Source of the DNA: Blastocladiella emersonii ATCC 22665
Taxonomy: Eukaryota; Blastocladiomycota; Blastocladiomycetes; Blastocladiales; Blastocladiaceae
DNA length: 64,000 nt
Direction: 5' to 3'
Assembly (NCBI GenBank): GCA_025594325.1
Contig: JANHCV010000015.1
Coordinates: 434,001-498,000, forward strand
Shown here: piece by piece, positions 19,515-29,017 of the stretch
How the letters are laid out: the number at the start of each line of letters is the position of its first letter
Numbering within the stretch: the stretch's first letter is position 1
Notes under the pieces: model-generated
Told to the model about the DNA's origin: nothing
What the model saw: only the letters and a program-made list of their open reading frames with translations
The model's database searches: none
Program-made: the position numbers and the translations under genes

Positions 19515-21000
19515 CTACACCACCACCTCGAGCAGGTCGCGCTCCCACAGGTACGCCATGAGCGCGGCCGACCCCGCGCAGTCGAACGGGTTGAGCAGCC
19601 ACTCCCGGTACTCGCTGTCGAGCTTGAAGTTGGCTGCGCCTGCGGTCGTCGGCGCCGCGGGCCGATCGTAGTTGGGCACGACGTGAACATAGGTCTGGAA
19701 GGCCGCCACGTCCGGCATGGTAGCGGCCGAGACCCATCCCCGGCACCGCGGGATGCAGGGCAAGGACCTGTACTGGGATGTTCTTGTACTTTTTGCCGCC
19801 GCCCGGCGCGTCGTCCTGGACGCGGAACTGCTCGACGATGGCCACGTCGTGCTCGGTGCCGTTGTGCGTGAAGTGCAGCGCGGCGGCCGGCTTCCCGACG
19901 CGGTACTTCTTGTCCGACGTGAGATACTACCGTACGCGAGATAATAGCAGATGTGAGCGACCGAACGATTCGGGTATGAGCACAGCCAGCAGCGTACCAT
20001 GACCCAGTCCGCGTGCGTCTTGCCGCGGGTCGGGAACTGGCACTTGCCCGTGAGCTGCTCGCTGCGGAACCCGCCGAGTGAGAAGGCCTCGAACGAGATT
20101 GCCTTGGACATGAGGAACTACACGCATCGCGAGCCGGGGAGCGTCAGTTCCTCGTCAATTTGATGCAGATCGCGCGCGCACGCGGGTACCTTGCCGGCGT
20201 CGGGGCCCAGCAACAGATCGTCGGCCGCGCGCTGTGCCGAGAGTCCAGCGTCCTCTGCCAAGTAACCATGGAGGATCTGGGCGAGGAACGGAATCCGTGT
20301 CGAGAGCCGGTCCACGCTCGAGCTCGCGGTCGTGCCGAACGAGAAGTGTACCTCGCGCCCGGGATCAAACTTGATGCGGTCAGACGTTGTCGCCTTGAGC
20401 GTGGTCAGGCGCACGTCGGCCAGGTACTTGAAGACCTCGTCCATGCCCTCGTATTCCTGTGATGCGATAGTGACGACGCGAGCGTTAGTGATGCTCCACG
20501 GCGCGCGAGAGTCAGCGATTCTGTATCGCGGGGTCCCTCACGAGCGCGCGCGCACGATCGCCTGCAGGGCCACGCACGAGGCCGCGCGCGAAAAAAGCTG
20601 CTCGGTCGAGGTCGCCGTGTGGTTTGTGAACTTGGCCACGAGTTTGGCGTTGAACTTGTGCAAGCGCTCCCTCGCCTCGGTCGACAGGTTCGTGGTGGGG
20701 CCGAAGCGCTTGATGAACTCGCCATGCTCGTTCAGGAAGTGATTCTTGGGCGCGCGTAGTTGTTGAAGCGCGCGCTTGCACACACGTGCCGAGCGGCCTG
20801 GTCGAACCGGCCGAGGGCCAGTTCGGCGTACTCGAGCGACCGGTCACTCGGCGCTGATCCGCGGAGCAGAGTGCATTGGAGCTCATCGAGCGTGAGAACT
20901 TTGAACTTGACGAGTTCCGACGGCGAGATTGGGGCAGTGTGAGCGCAAACACACAGATTTGACAGCGCCAGGCATAGCAAGAGGTAGAGCTCGACATTTC
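19515..21000 (-). pseudogene. Decayed Plavaka/CACTA-like transposase, C-terminal part
   Basis: Conceptual exons run from about 21000 down to the stop at 19515-19517, with good introns at about 20525-20445, 20192-20115 and 19999-19926. Segments include SLEYAELALGRFDQAARH, then KNHFLNEHGEF and IKRFGPTTNLSTEARERLHK with NAKLVAKFTNHTATSTEQL. That last block resembles the FGP..TE..E..N....TN.....S pattern of Plavaka transposases. After it comes the domain with HGTEHDVAIVEQFRVQ. The frame shifts near 20783 and again near 19735, so no continuous product is possible without two corrections. The conserved DDE part is not recognisable. Identification rests on one pattern plus the flanking terminal repeats. 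Confidence 0.5.
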
Positions 21001-21599
21001 AGGTCGGTTGCATAGAGTCGCAAGATGGGTTTGCATGGTGCGTCGAGCGGTGAGGGAGGCGAAGGACGCGAAGGTCACGCCACGTGATGCTTTCGTCCGC
21101 CGCCGATCCTTCTTCAGCGCGCGCGTTCGGCGCGGATGGCTGCCGCTCCCGCCGACCCGCCAAGTCCCCGCCCGACCCCTCTATCACCATGCATTCGACG
21201 CACCCATCCCCTCCCCATCGCATGCAGCCCTGCCCGTACGTTGCCCACACCGCGCCGGCCAACGCGGCGCCCGCGTCGTGAGGCAGCCTTCGCCGCGTCG
21301 CTCGCCGGGTCCGAGTCGTGTCCGCGGCCTCCACGCTCGCCTAAGACGACGAAGTGACCCCCGAGACGTGCTCGGTCCAACCAAGGAGACGTACGTCGCC
21401 GCAGCGGTGCATCCGCGTCGTGCTGAGTCGCCGCGAGCGCGCGTTTTCCGTCGAGTCATCCGCCCCACTTCCTCCCCCTCCCCTCGACACTCTTCGCCCT
21501 CACGACGCACGGCACCGCTGCCGATTGACCCATGTGTCGAATTGGCTCGGTGCCGTCCGTCATCGCCCCCTTATCACTCGCCGCCTTGACATGTCGTTC

Positions 21600-22680
21600 G
21601 AACCACGCTGACCCGTCTCCTTCGTCACCTCACTCGTCCAGATCTCCGCCCACCAAGCGCTCGTGCTAGCCCGCGCCAAGCGCGTCTCGTTTGACACGAT
21701 CGGCCGTCTCGGTGACGCGTCCAAGGTCAGGCGCTCGACGCGACCGACATGTTCGACAAGGGCCCCGCCAAGCGAGTTCACGGCCGAGTTCGACAAGGTG
21801 TGCGCGTGTGTCGCCGCGGCTACGACGTGACCCGCTTTCTGACGCGTCCTCGGCCGTGTAGCAACCGCGTTCCTCGCCGACGTGATCAAGGCCGGCAAGC
21901 TGCTCCGCGACGCGGTACGCTTTCTCACTTGCTGCGGGTGTCGGCACTCGTGGGCGCCGTCGTCTGCGTGCCCAAGGCTTTGGCGAGGCCAAGCTCGACT
22001 CGATCACCGGCTGCACTGCCATGGTCACCAAGGACGCGTCCGCGACGGCCGTCAAGACCTCGGGCAACGTCAACCACGGCCCCGACCATGGCCATCGACT
22101 TCCTCGCACCCGCCAAGGTGTTCGAGGTCAAGTACAGCGAGATCCAGGTTATGCTCGATCACGGTGCGTTCTCGACCTGGTCCGCGGCCTAGGATGCGCG
22201 CTTCGAGCCCCTCGCTAACACGCACGTACGCGCCTCACTGCAGATCAAGCGGCAGCTTGCTGGCGCCAACATCGACAAGACCAAGGTCCTCGACTCGCTG
22301 CAGTGCAAGGACAAGTCGCCCTCGGCTACGAGGACCACGCGGTACGTCTCGCGCGCACCGCCCCCCTCTCTCTCTCCGCGTCGCTGACCTTGCGCCCCTC
22401 CGCACCAGGGCAACGACACTCGGCGGCGCAGAAGTCCAAGCCCGACTCGCTGCGACGGTCAGTGACCGTGGCCATCGCCGACGCCAAGTGCGAGATTGCG
22501 TCACTCAAGGAGATCAAGGGCGCCAGCCTCCGCGCGGCCATCAAGCGCACCCGCTCAGCCCGATCAAGATCGACTGCCACGTCGAAGGTGGGCGGGCGGC
22601 CACGGGTCGGCGGCATCGAGACCGGGCTCAAGCACTCGTTCCCGCGCATCAAGGAGTGGCGGCGGCAGTAGTGGTCGCGG
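21600..22680 (+). pseudogene. Unassigned, fragmentary coding-like sequence inside the transposon
   Basis: Plus-strand stretches with coding character but in different frames: ISAHQALVLARAKRVSFDTI then GRLGDASK; LDATDMFDKGPAKEF; ATAFLADVIKAGKLLRDA; SALVGAVVCVPKAFGEAKLD; FLAPAKVFEVKYSEIQVMLD; SLTVAIADAKCEIASLKEIK. They could be exons of one helical protein with introns, now broken, perhaps a captured host gene. I do not recognise the family, and the element's own second gene is an alternative. Confidence 0.35.
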
Positions 22681-22849
22681 ACGAGCTCGGGCCGCGAGCG
22701 CCGGGTGGGCGCGGTGGCGGCCGCGAGCAGCGGCGTATCATGATTAATTCAGAGCTATTATTCGAATCGGTCTATCGGAATGCCTATCAGGGTGAGCACG
22801 TGAGCAATCCGGAAGCGTGGCGCGAACCAGGCACCGACCCTCGCATCAA

Positions 22850-23023
22850 CCGTTGCGTCAGGCCTGGCGTCACGGCTGACGCGACGATTTCTGCGTGGTC
22901 TGACGCCAGACCTGATGAAAAACATTTTGACCCTGGCGTCAGCCATCGCGTCGCGACCCACGCGTCGGACCTGACGTCAGGGGTGACGCCAGGCCCCTCA
23001 AGCTGGGAGCCGTTTTGGCAAGG
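22850..23023. repeat. Right terminal and subterminal repeats of the transposon
   Basis: CTGGCGTCA at about 22864 and 22933, TGACGCCAG at about 22900 and 22983, a TGACGTCA variant at about 22972, and the terminal CCGTTTTGGCAAGG just before the right CTT. Confidence 0.75.
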
Positions 23024-24666
23024 CTTGCCGCGCGATCTACGACTCGGAGATCTGGGTCGCTCAACCGGTCTGGCGCCGCTTCTGCGCGCTCGTGTCAGGC
23101 GACGCGGACAAGTTCCTTGCGACGGTCCCGGCCTCCTTCGGCCCGTGCGACAAGCCCAGACGCAGCGAGCAGTGCCGCCCCGCCGCCGTCCAACGCATCT
23201 GTGCCGAGCTCGTGTCTGTGCCGAGCTCGTGAATGAGCTGCTTGACTTGTACCCACGCAACCGGTACGTCGCGGACCGCGGAAACAAGTGCGCTCGGATC
23301 TGGTCCGTCCTGTGCACCTGGGCCCGCGGCCGCGTGTACTTTGACAAGGCGACTTTGACCCGGCTGTAAATACGAGCCAAGCCAATTGACTTGCTTTTCT
23401 GAATCGGCTACTCGCAGACACTTGACGTGCTTCTGGAGCATCCCCAGCAGTTCCGCAAAGATCCTGCTGCTTCGGTTGCGGTCCTCAACGAGTTCGTTCA
23501 CGACCTCATGACACGGCAGCTCAAGGGCGGCGGGATGCTTCCGCTTGCGCGGTTCGTGGCCGACGTCGCTATCCTCGCTCACGGCGGCGTCGCGCTGACG
23601 TTGAGCGATTCGCTTGTTGGCGTCAGGTTTTCCAAAGGCGTCGCGCCCGTTCGAGCACGGGTCGAGTCGCAGCTTCGCCAGGCTTTCGCGGCCGCGCCAG
23701 GGATCTCGCCTGCCTTGACGCGCTCGTAGATCTCATCCGGACTCATGTCCTCAGCAGCACCTTCTTCGCGACCCCGTGGTCGCAATTAGGCCAATGCAGG
23801 TTGGAGCCGCGACGCATCGACTCTGTCGAAGAAGGCTTTGCGCAGGCTCGCATGTTCCAGCCGAACCGCGCGCTGCGGCAGGCGCTCGCGGCAGCATAGT
23901 CACGTCGCCGCGCGGATCCGACGTGGCCGATTTCCCGCGCCTCGCGGCGTACTGCCCGGCCATATTCTGCCTTGAGCCCGCGATTGATAGCTTGCCCGAC
24001 GCTTGGATATTGCTTGCCGACTCGCTCGGCGACACGAAATTACGGAAGTTCCGGCTCACCTTCGTCTCCGCATTCCACAAGGCGGCACGCCGCCGACCCG
24101 ACCTCGCCGAGCGTGCCCCTGAGCGCTGGGAGTGGCGCGTCTCGCCCGTGCACCGCCGCTCGCTGCAGGCGCTCATCGACGCCGAGGATCCAGGCGCGCC
24201 GGCGGCGTACGAGCCGAGTGATGGGCTCGTCAGCGTTCCTGCCAAGCCTGTCACGTTCATCCGCGGTTTGGTCAAGGACCGCCGCCTCGACCGCAAAGCG
24301 CGACGGGACTCCCAGGCTTCGTTCATCGGGCTGAACCCAGCGTGCCCCTCGCCTCTCTTCGCCGACACCAAAGAACTGCTGGACGTGTCGCACATCGGCG
24401 TCACCGGACTTGGCCTGCAGATGCTCACCGTAATCAAGCAGTTCACGGGTAACGGCCCGAGCGCCCGCTGCCTCGCCGAGTCGGTCACCACGTTGCGCGG
24501 GCATCCGTGGCGCATGTCAGCCGAGCTTGTAAACCGGATCCTGAGCGCTCCGAGGGCCGTGGCCCAGAAGCGGGAAATCGAGGCGTATTTCATGGGCGCG
24601 AGGACGAGCGGGGTGTTGGTGAACCAGGAAAATGTTGACAGGGTCCTTGCGTGGATGCAGACATAA
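23024..24666 (+). pseudogene. 3' remainder of F-box-like paralogue A
   Basis: Resumes the F-box gene at CRAIYDSEIWVAQPVW and continues with ALVSGDADKFLATVPASFGP, aligning to paralogue B. A 16-nt tandem duplication (CTGTGCCGAGCTCGTG twice, near 23203-23234) shifts the frame. The stretch after 23369 is missing about 100 codons relative to B. Further frames run LDVLLEHPQQFRKDPAAS .. GGGMLPLARFV and, after another frame change near 23900, a long intact C-terminal part to the stop at 24666 (ends NVDRVLAWMQT). With the transposon insertion and several indels it cannot encode the full protein. Confidence 0.85.
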
Positions 24667-24874
24667 TAGATTCACTTGGTGTGTTTTAGAGCGGGATGGA
24701 GGTCGAGGTGCTGCATGAGGCCGACGCATCGAGGGAGTGACGGTTCAAAATCGAGTGGCGCAACGCGTCTCCCGTCGCGTCTCGCACCCGGCGTCTCGCA
24801 GCCACCTTGATCGCGAATGCACCTCGGCAGCTCAATATGCCCCCTGAACTCGCAAACTTAGCGATGTAACTCAA

Positions 24875-26869
24875 ATGGACTCTATGCAACTAGTCGCAGC
24901 AGTTCCGCAGATTGCCGAGGTGCTGCCGTGGAACGTGCAACGCCAGATCGCGTCGCACCTCACCTTCCGCGAGGCGGCCTCCCTTCGCGCGACCTGTCAC
25001 GCAGTCAACAACTCCGAGCTCTGGGTCGGCAAAGGGTTCTGGTGGAGCTTCGTCGCGCTCGTGTCGGGCGACGTGTCCAGGTTTCTCGCGACCGTCCCGC
25101 CGTACTTGGATCCGTGCGACGGACTTGAACGTGGCGAGCAGCGTCAATCTGCTGCTGCCCAGCGTCGTTGCGTGGAAATCCTGGATCACATCCTTCGCAT
25201 GGGCCCTCGCCTTCGCGCAGGCGCCAAGGACGAGCAAAGGTACGTTTGGATCTGGTCGACTCTGCGCGCCTGGACCGGCGACCGGATGTACCTCGACGAG
25301 TCAACGTTTGTCCGCCTCTACTCCAAGGCTTGTGAGAGTGGTAACTTCCAGCTCGTCACGTTCCTTGTGTCGCTCTCGACGTCCACCGGCGAAAACTGTC
25401 ACGATCTCTACTTCTTCAAGGAGACACCGCGCCCGTTCAACCACTGCGCCAAAACGTTCGGGCGCTTCTATTTCGCCAAGAACCTGACGACCACTCTTCT
25501 TCGTCACATGCTGTTCAGCGCGTACCGCGCTCGCGCTTGCGGCGCGATACCAGCCTCGTATTGTTTCTCCGTCGAACTTCTTGCCCAGCTCGATATCCTG
25601 CAAGCGATTGACGTTCTCCTCGAGCTTCCTCGCCAGGCCCGCGCAGACCCCGCCAAAGCGCCGCAACTGATTGCCGATTTTTTCCAGAACCTTGCAACGC
25701 GTCTGCTCAAGGGCAACGGTGCACTTCCGCTCGCTCGATTCTTGTCCGATCTCGCTCTTCTCGCCCATGGAGGCAACACGCCGGTGTTTCTCGGGACACC
25801 GCTGGATGTCGACCTTCCCAACGGTATCGCACCTGTCCGAGCGCGAGTAGAGGCGCAGGCTCAGGCGTGCCATGATCGTCCCGACCGCAGCACGGATCTC
25901 GCGCGACTTGACGCTCTCGTCGACCTGTACCGCGCTCACGTCCTCGGCAGAAACCACGTCGCGCAAACGTGGTCTCACTTCGCTCGCTTCGCATCGGGGC
26001 CGAGACGCATCGACTTTGTCGAGGAAGCTTTCGCGCAGGCTCGCATGCTTCGGCCCAACAGCATCGTCTTACAGGCACTCGTTGACGGCCTTGTCACGTC
26101 GCCGCGCGGCTCGGACGTGTCCGACTTCGCGCGTCTCGCGGCGTACTGCCCGGCCATCTTCTGCTGCTATCCCGCTATCAACTGGTTGCCCGACGCGTGG
26201 GTCCTGCTTGTTGACCCGCTCACCGACGACCAGTGGCGCGAGCTCCAACAGAAGCTTGTTTCTCGCTTTCACGACGCAGTGAGATGCTGGCCGACCACCA
26301 GCGAGCGCGCCGCCGACGCCTGGGAGTGGCGCGTCGCGCCCGTGCACCGCCGCTTTCTGCAGGCTCTCATCGATGTCGAGTATCCGGGCGCACCGCGCAT
26401 TCACGATCCGGTCACCGAGCCCGTCAAGCGCCCGAACAAGATCGCGTCATTCTTCAATGACCTGTTCAAGGACCGGCGCCTCAAGGCCAAGTCCAAGGCG
26501 CTGCGGGACTCGATGGCTGTGTCGCTCGACGACGCGGCTGGTCCGTGGCCGCAGTTTGCCGAAAAGGTGGAGCCTGCCGACGTCTCGCGCATCGGCGTCA
26601 ACGGGCTCGGCCTGCAGATGCTCACCGTGATCAAGCAGTACACGGGCAACGAGCGGAACGCCCGCTGGCTTGCCGAGTCCGTCACCACGCTGCGCGGGCA
26701 GCTGTGGCGCATGTCGCCCGCGCTCGTTGACGAGATCCTCTCGGCGCCGTGGGCTGGCGCTCAGAAACGTGGGCTTGCGGTGTACTTTGCGGGCGCGAGG
26801 GCGAGCGGGGTGTTGGCGAGTGAGGAGGCGTATGCCAAGGTCCGCAAGTGGATGAAGTCAATGAACTGA
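24875..26869 (+). CDS. F-box-like protein, paralogue B (intact)
   Basis: Intronless, 664 residues. Residues about 15-50 (LPWNVQRQIASHLTFREA .. LRATCHAV .. W) fit the F-box pattern, the Skp1-binding helix bundle of SCF ubiquitin ligase receptors. The rest is a helical region of unknown fold with repeated landmarks shared by paralogues A and C: ALVSGDVSRFLATVPP, GNGALPLARFLSDLALLAHG, LPNGIAPVRARVEAQ, EWRVAPVHRRFLQALIDVEY, NGLGLQMLTVIKQYTGN, LAESVTTLRGQLWRMSP. No leucine-rich or WD repeats. If the F-box is real, this C-terminal region would recruit the substrate. ATG at 24875 matches the start of the paralogues. Confidence 0.75.
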   Translation: MDSMQLVAAVPQIAEVLPWNVQRQIASHLTFREAASLRATCHAVNNSELWVGKGFWWSFVALVSGDVSRFLATVPPYLDPCDGLERGEQRQSAAAQRRCVEILDHILRMGPRLRAGAKDEQRYVWIWSTLRAWTGDRMYLDESTFVRLYSKACESGNFQLVTFLVSLSTSTGENCHDLYFFKETPRPFNHCAKTFGRFYFAKNLTTTLLRHMLFSAYRARACGAIPASYCFSVELLAQLDILQAIDVLLELPRQARADPAKAPQLIADFFQNLATRLLKGNGALPLARFLSDLALLAHGGNTPVFLGTPLDVDLPNGIAPVRARVEAQAQACHDRPDRSTDLARLDALVDLYRAHVLGRNHVAQTWSHFARFASGPRRIDFVEEAFAQARMLRPNSIVLQALVDGLVTSPRGSDVSDFARLAAYCPAIFCCYPAINWLPDAWVLLVDPLTDDQWRELQQKLVSRFHDAVRCWPTTSERAADAWEWRVAPVHRRFLQALIDVEYPGAPRIHDPVTEPVKRPNKIASFFNDLFKDRRLKAKSKALRDSMAVSLDDAAGPWPQFAEKVEPADVSRIGVNGLGLQMLTVIKQYTGNERNARWLAESVTTLRGQLWRMSPALVDEILSAPWAGAQKRGLAVYFAGARASGVLASEEAYAKVRKWMKSMN

Positions 26870-27079
26870 ATAGACCGTGTTGCACGTTGCGAAGCTCATC
26901 AGACGCGTGGTGAGTAGACTCGAGCTCGCGACCACGGAAGGAAGGTCGGCACGTCTGCATGGATCATGTCGCACGTGAGCGGCGCGACGCGTCTCGCATG
27001 CCATGTATCGCATCCTTTATCGTTCAATCAAGGCTCGCTTCTTCTCTTCGACCTCGACAATGTCGGGCATGGAGCTAAA

Positions 27080-28809
27080 ATGAACTCCATGCAACCATTT
27101 ATACCACGGATCGTCAACCCGTTGCCGGTGGACGCGCAGCGCCAGGTCGCGTCGTACCTTGGAATCTGTGACGCGGCCGCACTTCGCGCAACCTGTCGCG
27201 CGGTCTACGACTCCGATCTTTGGACAGACGGCCCCCATTTTCGGCGGTTCCTTGCGCTCGTCTCGGGCGACCTGTCCAAGTTTCTCGCACACGTGCCGCC
27301 CTTCTGCGGCCCGCGCCGCAAGCCGAGTCGTGGCGAGCGCAACGGCAAGAGCTGCCACGATCTCTTCTACTTCTGCCTCCCCCAGCCGCCGTTCAAGCAC
27401 GGTATTTTTCTCGTGGTCCATGTCTTCGTTCGCATGGGACACACCGACTGCACCGCCTTGCTGAGACGAGTGATGTACAGCGGATATCGCGCTCATGCCA
27501 GTCGCATGAATCCTGGCCTCGCCGACCCGATGAGCATTCTTGTTCAGTTCGAGCTTTCGCGCGTCATTGACGTGCTCTTGGAGCTCCCTCGCCAAGCTCG
27601 TGCGGATCCCGCTGACTCGTCCGGCGTGATCAACAAGATTCTTCAAACTCTCATGTCCCAGATTCTCAACGACGGCGGGATGCTTCCGCTCGCTCGGTTC
27701 GTGGTCGATCTTGCTATTCTCGCCCACCGCGGCGACTCGTCAACTTACGACGGGTCGAGCGTGGCCGTCTACCTTCCCGACGGGATTGCACCGGTTCGAG
27801 CGCGTGTCGAGGCGCAGCTTCGCCGAGACCACCGTGGCCGTGCCAAAGATCTGGTCGGACTCGACGCTCTCATCGACCTCATCTGAGTCTTCGTCCTTGA
27901 CGGCAGTATTTTCGCTCCACCGTGGTCCGAATTCGTCCAGTTCGGCTCCCGACCAAAGTCGTTCGAGTTCATTCAAGAAGCCATCGCGCAAGCTCGAATG
28001 TACCAGCCGAACCGCTTCATTATGCAATCGCTTTCCGACGCGCTCGTCCACACGCTCCGCGGATGCAGCGTGGCCAACTATCCGCGCCTCGCGGTGTACT
28101 GCCCAGCGGCGTTCTGCCTCGAGCCCGGTATCCATTCGCTGCCCGACACTTGGACGCTCCGCGCGGACTCGGGTCCAGACGACGAGTGGTGCGAACTCCA
28201 GTTGGCTTTCGTCACGGCGTTCCAGGAAGCGGCGCGCCGCGTGCCCAAGATAGCGGAGCGCACGGCCGAGTGGTGGGAGTGGCGCGTCGCGCCGGAGTAC
28301 CGCAACGTGTTGCAGGCTCTCATTGACGCTGAGTATCCCGGCTCGCCTCGTATTCAGGAGTTTGACTCTGCACGTAAAGTTGGGAGCGTAGCGTACATTC
28401 CTCCGAAAGCGACCACGTCCCGCAGCTCGCGCAAAAGCGGACCGCGGCACACCAAACCCTCATTGACTGCGGCTTCAGTCGAGCCCACGCCGTGGTTCGC
28501 GGTCACTGACGAGCCGGTGGATATCTCGCCGATCGTGGTCAACGGGCTCGGCCTTCAGATGCTTGCCGTAATCGTGCAGTACACGAACAACGCGAGCGAC
28601 GCCAAGTGGCTCGCCGAGTCGATCACTACTCTGCGCGGCCACTCGTGGCGGATGTCGCCCGAAATCGTGGATCAGATCCTCGCCGCGCCGTGGGCGGTCG
28701 AGCAAAGTGAAGGACTCGCGGCGTATTTCGAGGGTGCGCGGAGAGCGGCGTCCTGTGCGATCCGGCGTCTTGTGCCAAGGTTTATGCGTGGCTCAATGAC
28801 TTTTCTTAA
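27080..28809 (+). pseudogene. F-box-like paralogue C with three lesions
   Basis: Start MNSMQPFIPRIVNPLPVDAQ followed by the F-box region. Relative to paralogue B it lacks about 80 residues in frame after the GERNGKSCHDL junction near 27350. It then has an in-frame TGA at 27884-27886 (LDALIDLI*VFVLDG), after which the same frame continues with full similarity (QARMYQPNRFIMQSL .. EWRVAPEYRNVLQALID .. NGLGLQMLAVIVQYTNN). Near the end the frame changes once more (GVLCDPASCAKVYAWLNDF in the shifted frame, stop at 28807). The first 268 codons could still make an F-box-only truncated protein. Confidence 0.8.
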
Positions 28810-29017
28810 ATATATGCCTTCTGTCCGTCTAGTGTTGCGAGCCATCAGGTGTGAGTATCGCAGAGACTCGGCGTGGAGCGTGATCGTGAGGCTCAACGGC
28901 ACGTGGGTGTGGCGCCGCCTCCCGCGGAGATATTTTGCCTCCTGATCGCAGTCCAAACTCGCCCACCCCGTCGTCCCTTGCGCTCTCTCTCCGACCCCAC
29001 TCCCAGCGATGAAGCGA

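Larger units (their letters stand above)
19038..23023. mobile_element. DNA transposon inserted in F-box-like paralogue A (Plavaka/CACTA-like, CMC superfamily)
   Basis: About 3.99 kb flanked by CTT on both sides (19035-19037 and 23024-23026), a likely 3-bp target site duplication. The left end begins CATCGCCGAAACGG and the right end, read inward on the other strand, CCTTGCCAAAACGG (11 of 14 identical). Both ends then carry clusters of TGACGCCAG in both orientations, as in the subterminal repeats of CACTA-type elements. Removing the element and one CTT joins the two halves of an F-box-like gene at the homologous codon (LRAT / CRAIYDSE). Inside are a decayed transposase on the minus strand and further unassigned sequence on the plus strand. 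Superfamily assignment is tentative because the ends do not read CACTA. Confidence 0.75.

Noticed and set aside
21882-23369. A 495-codon open frame crossing the right end of the transposon
   Set aside because: It runs without a break across the terminal repeat into the F-box remnant in a frame matching neither; explained by GC richness.
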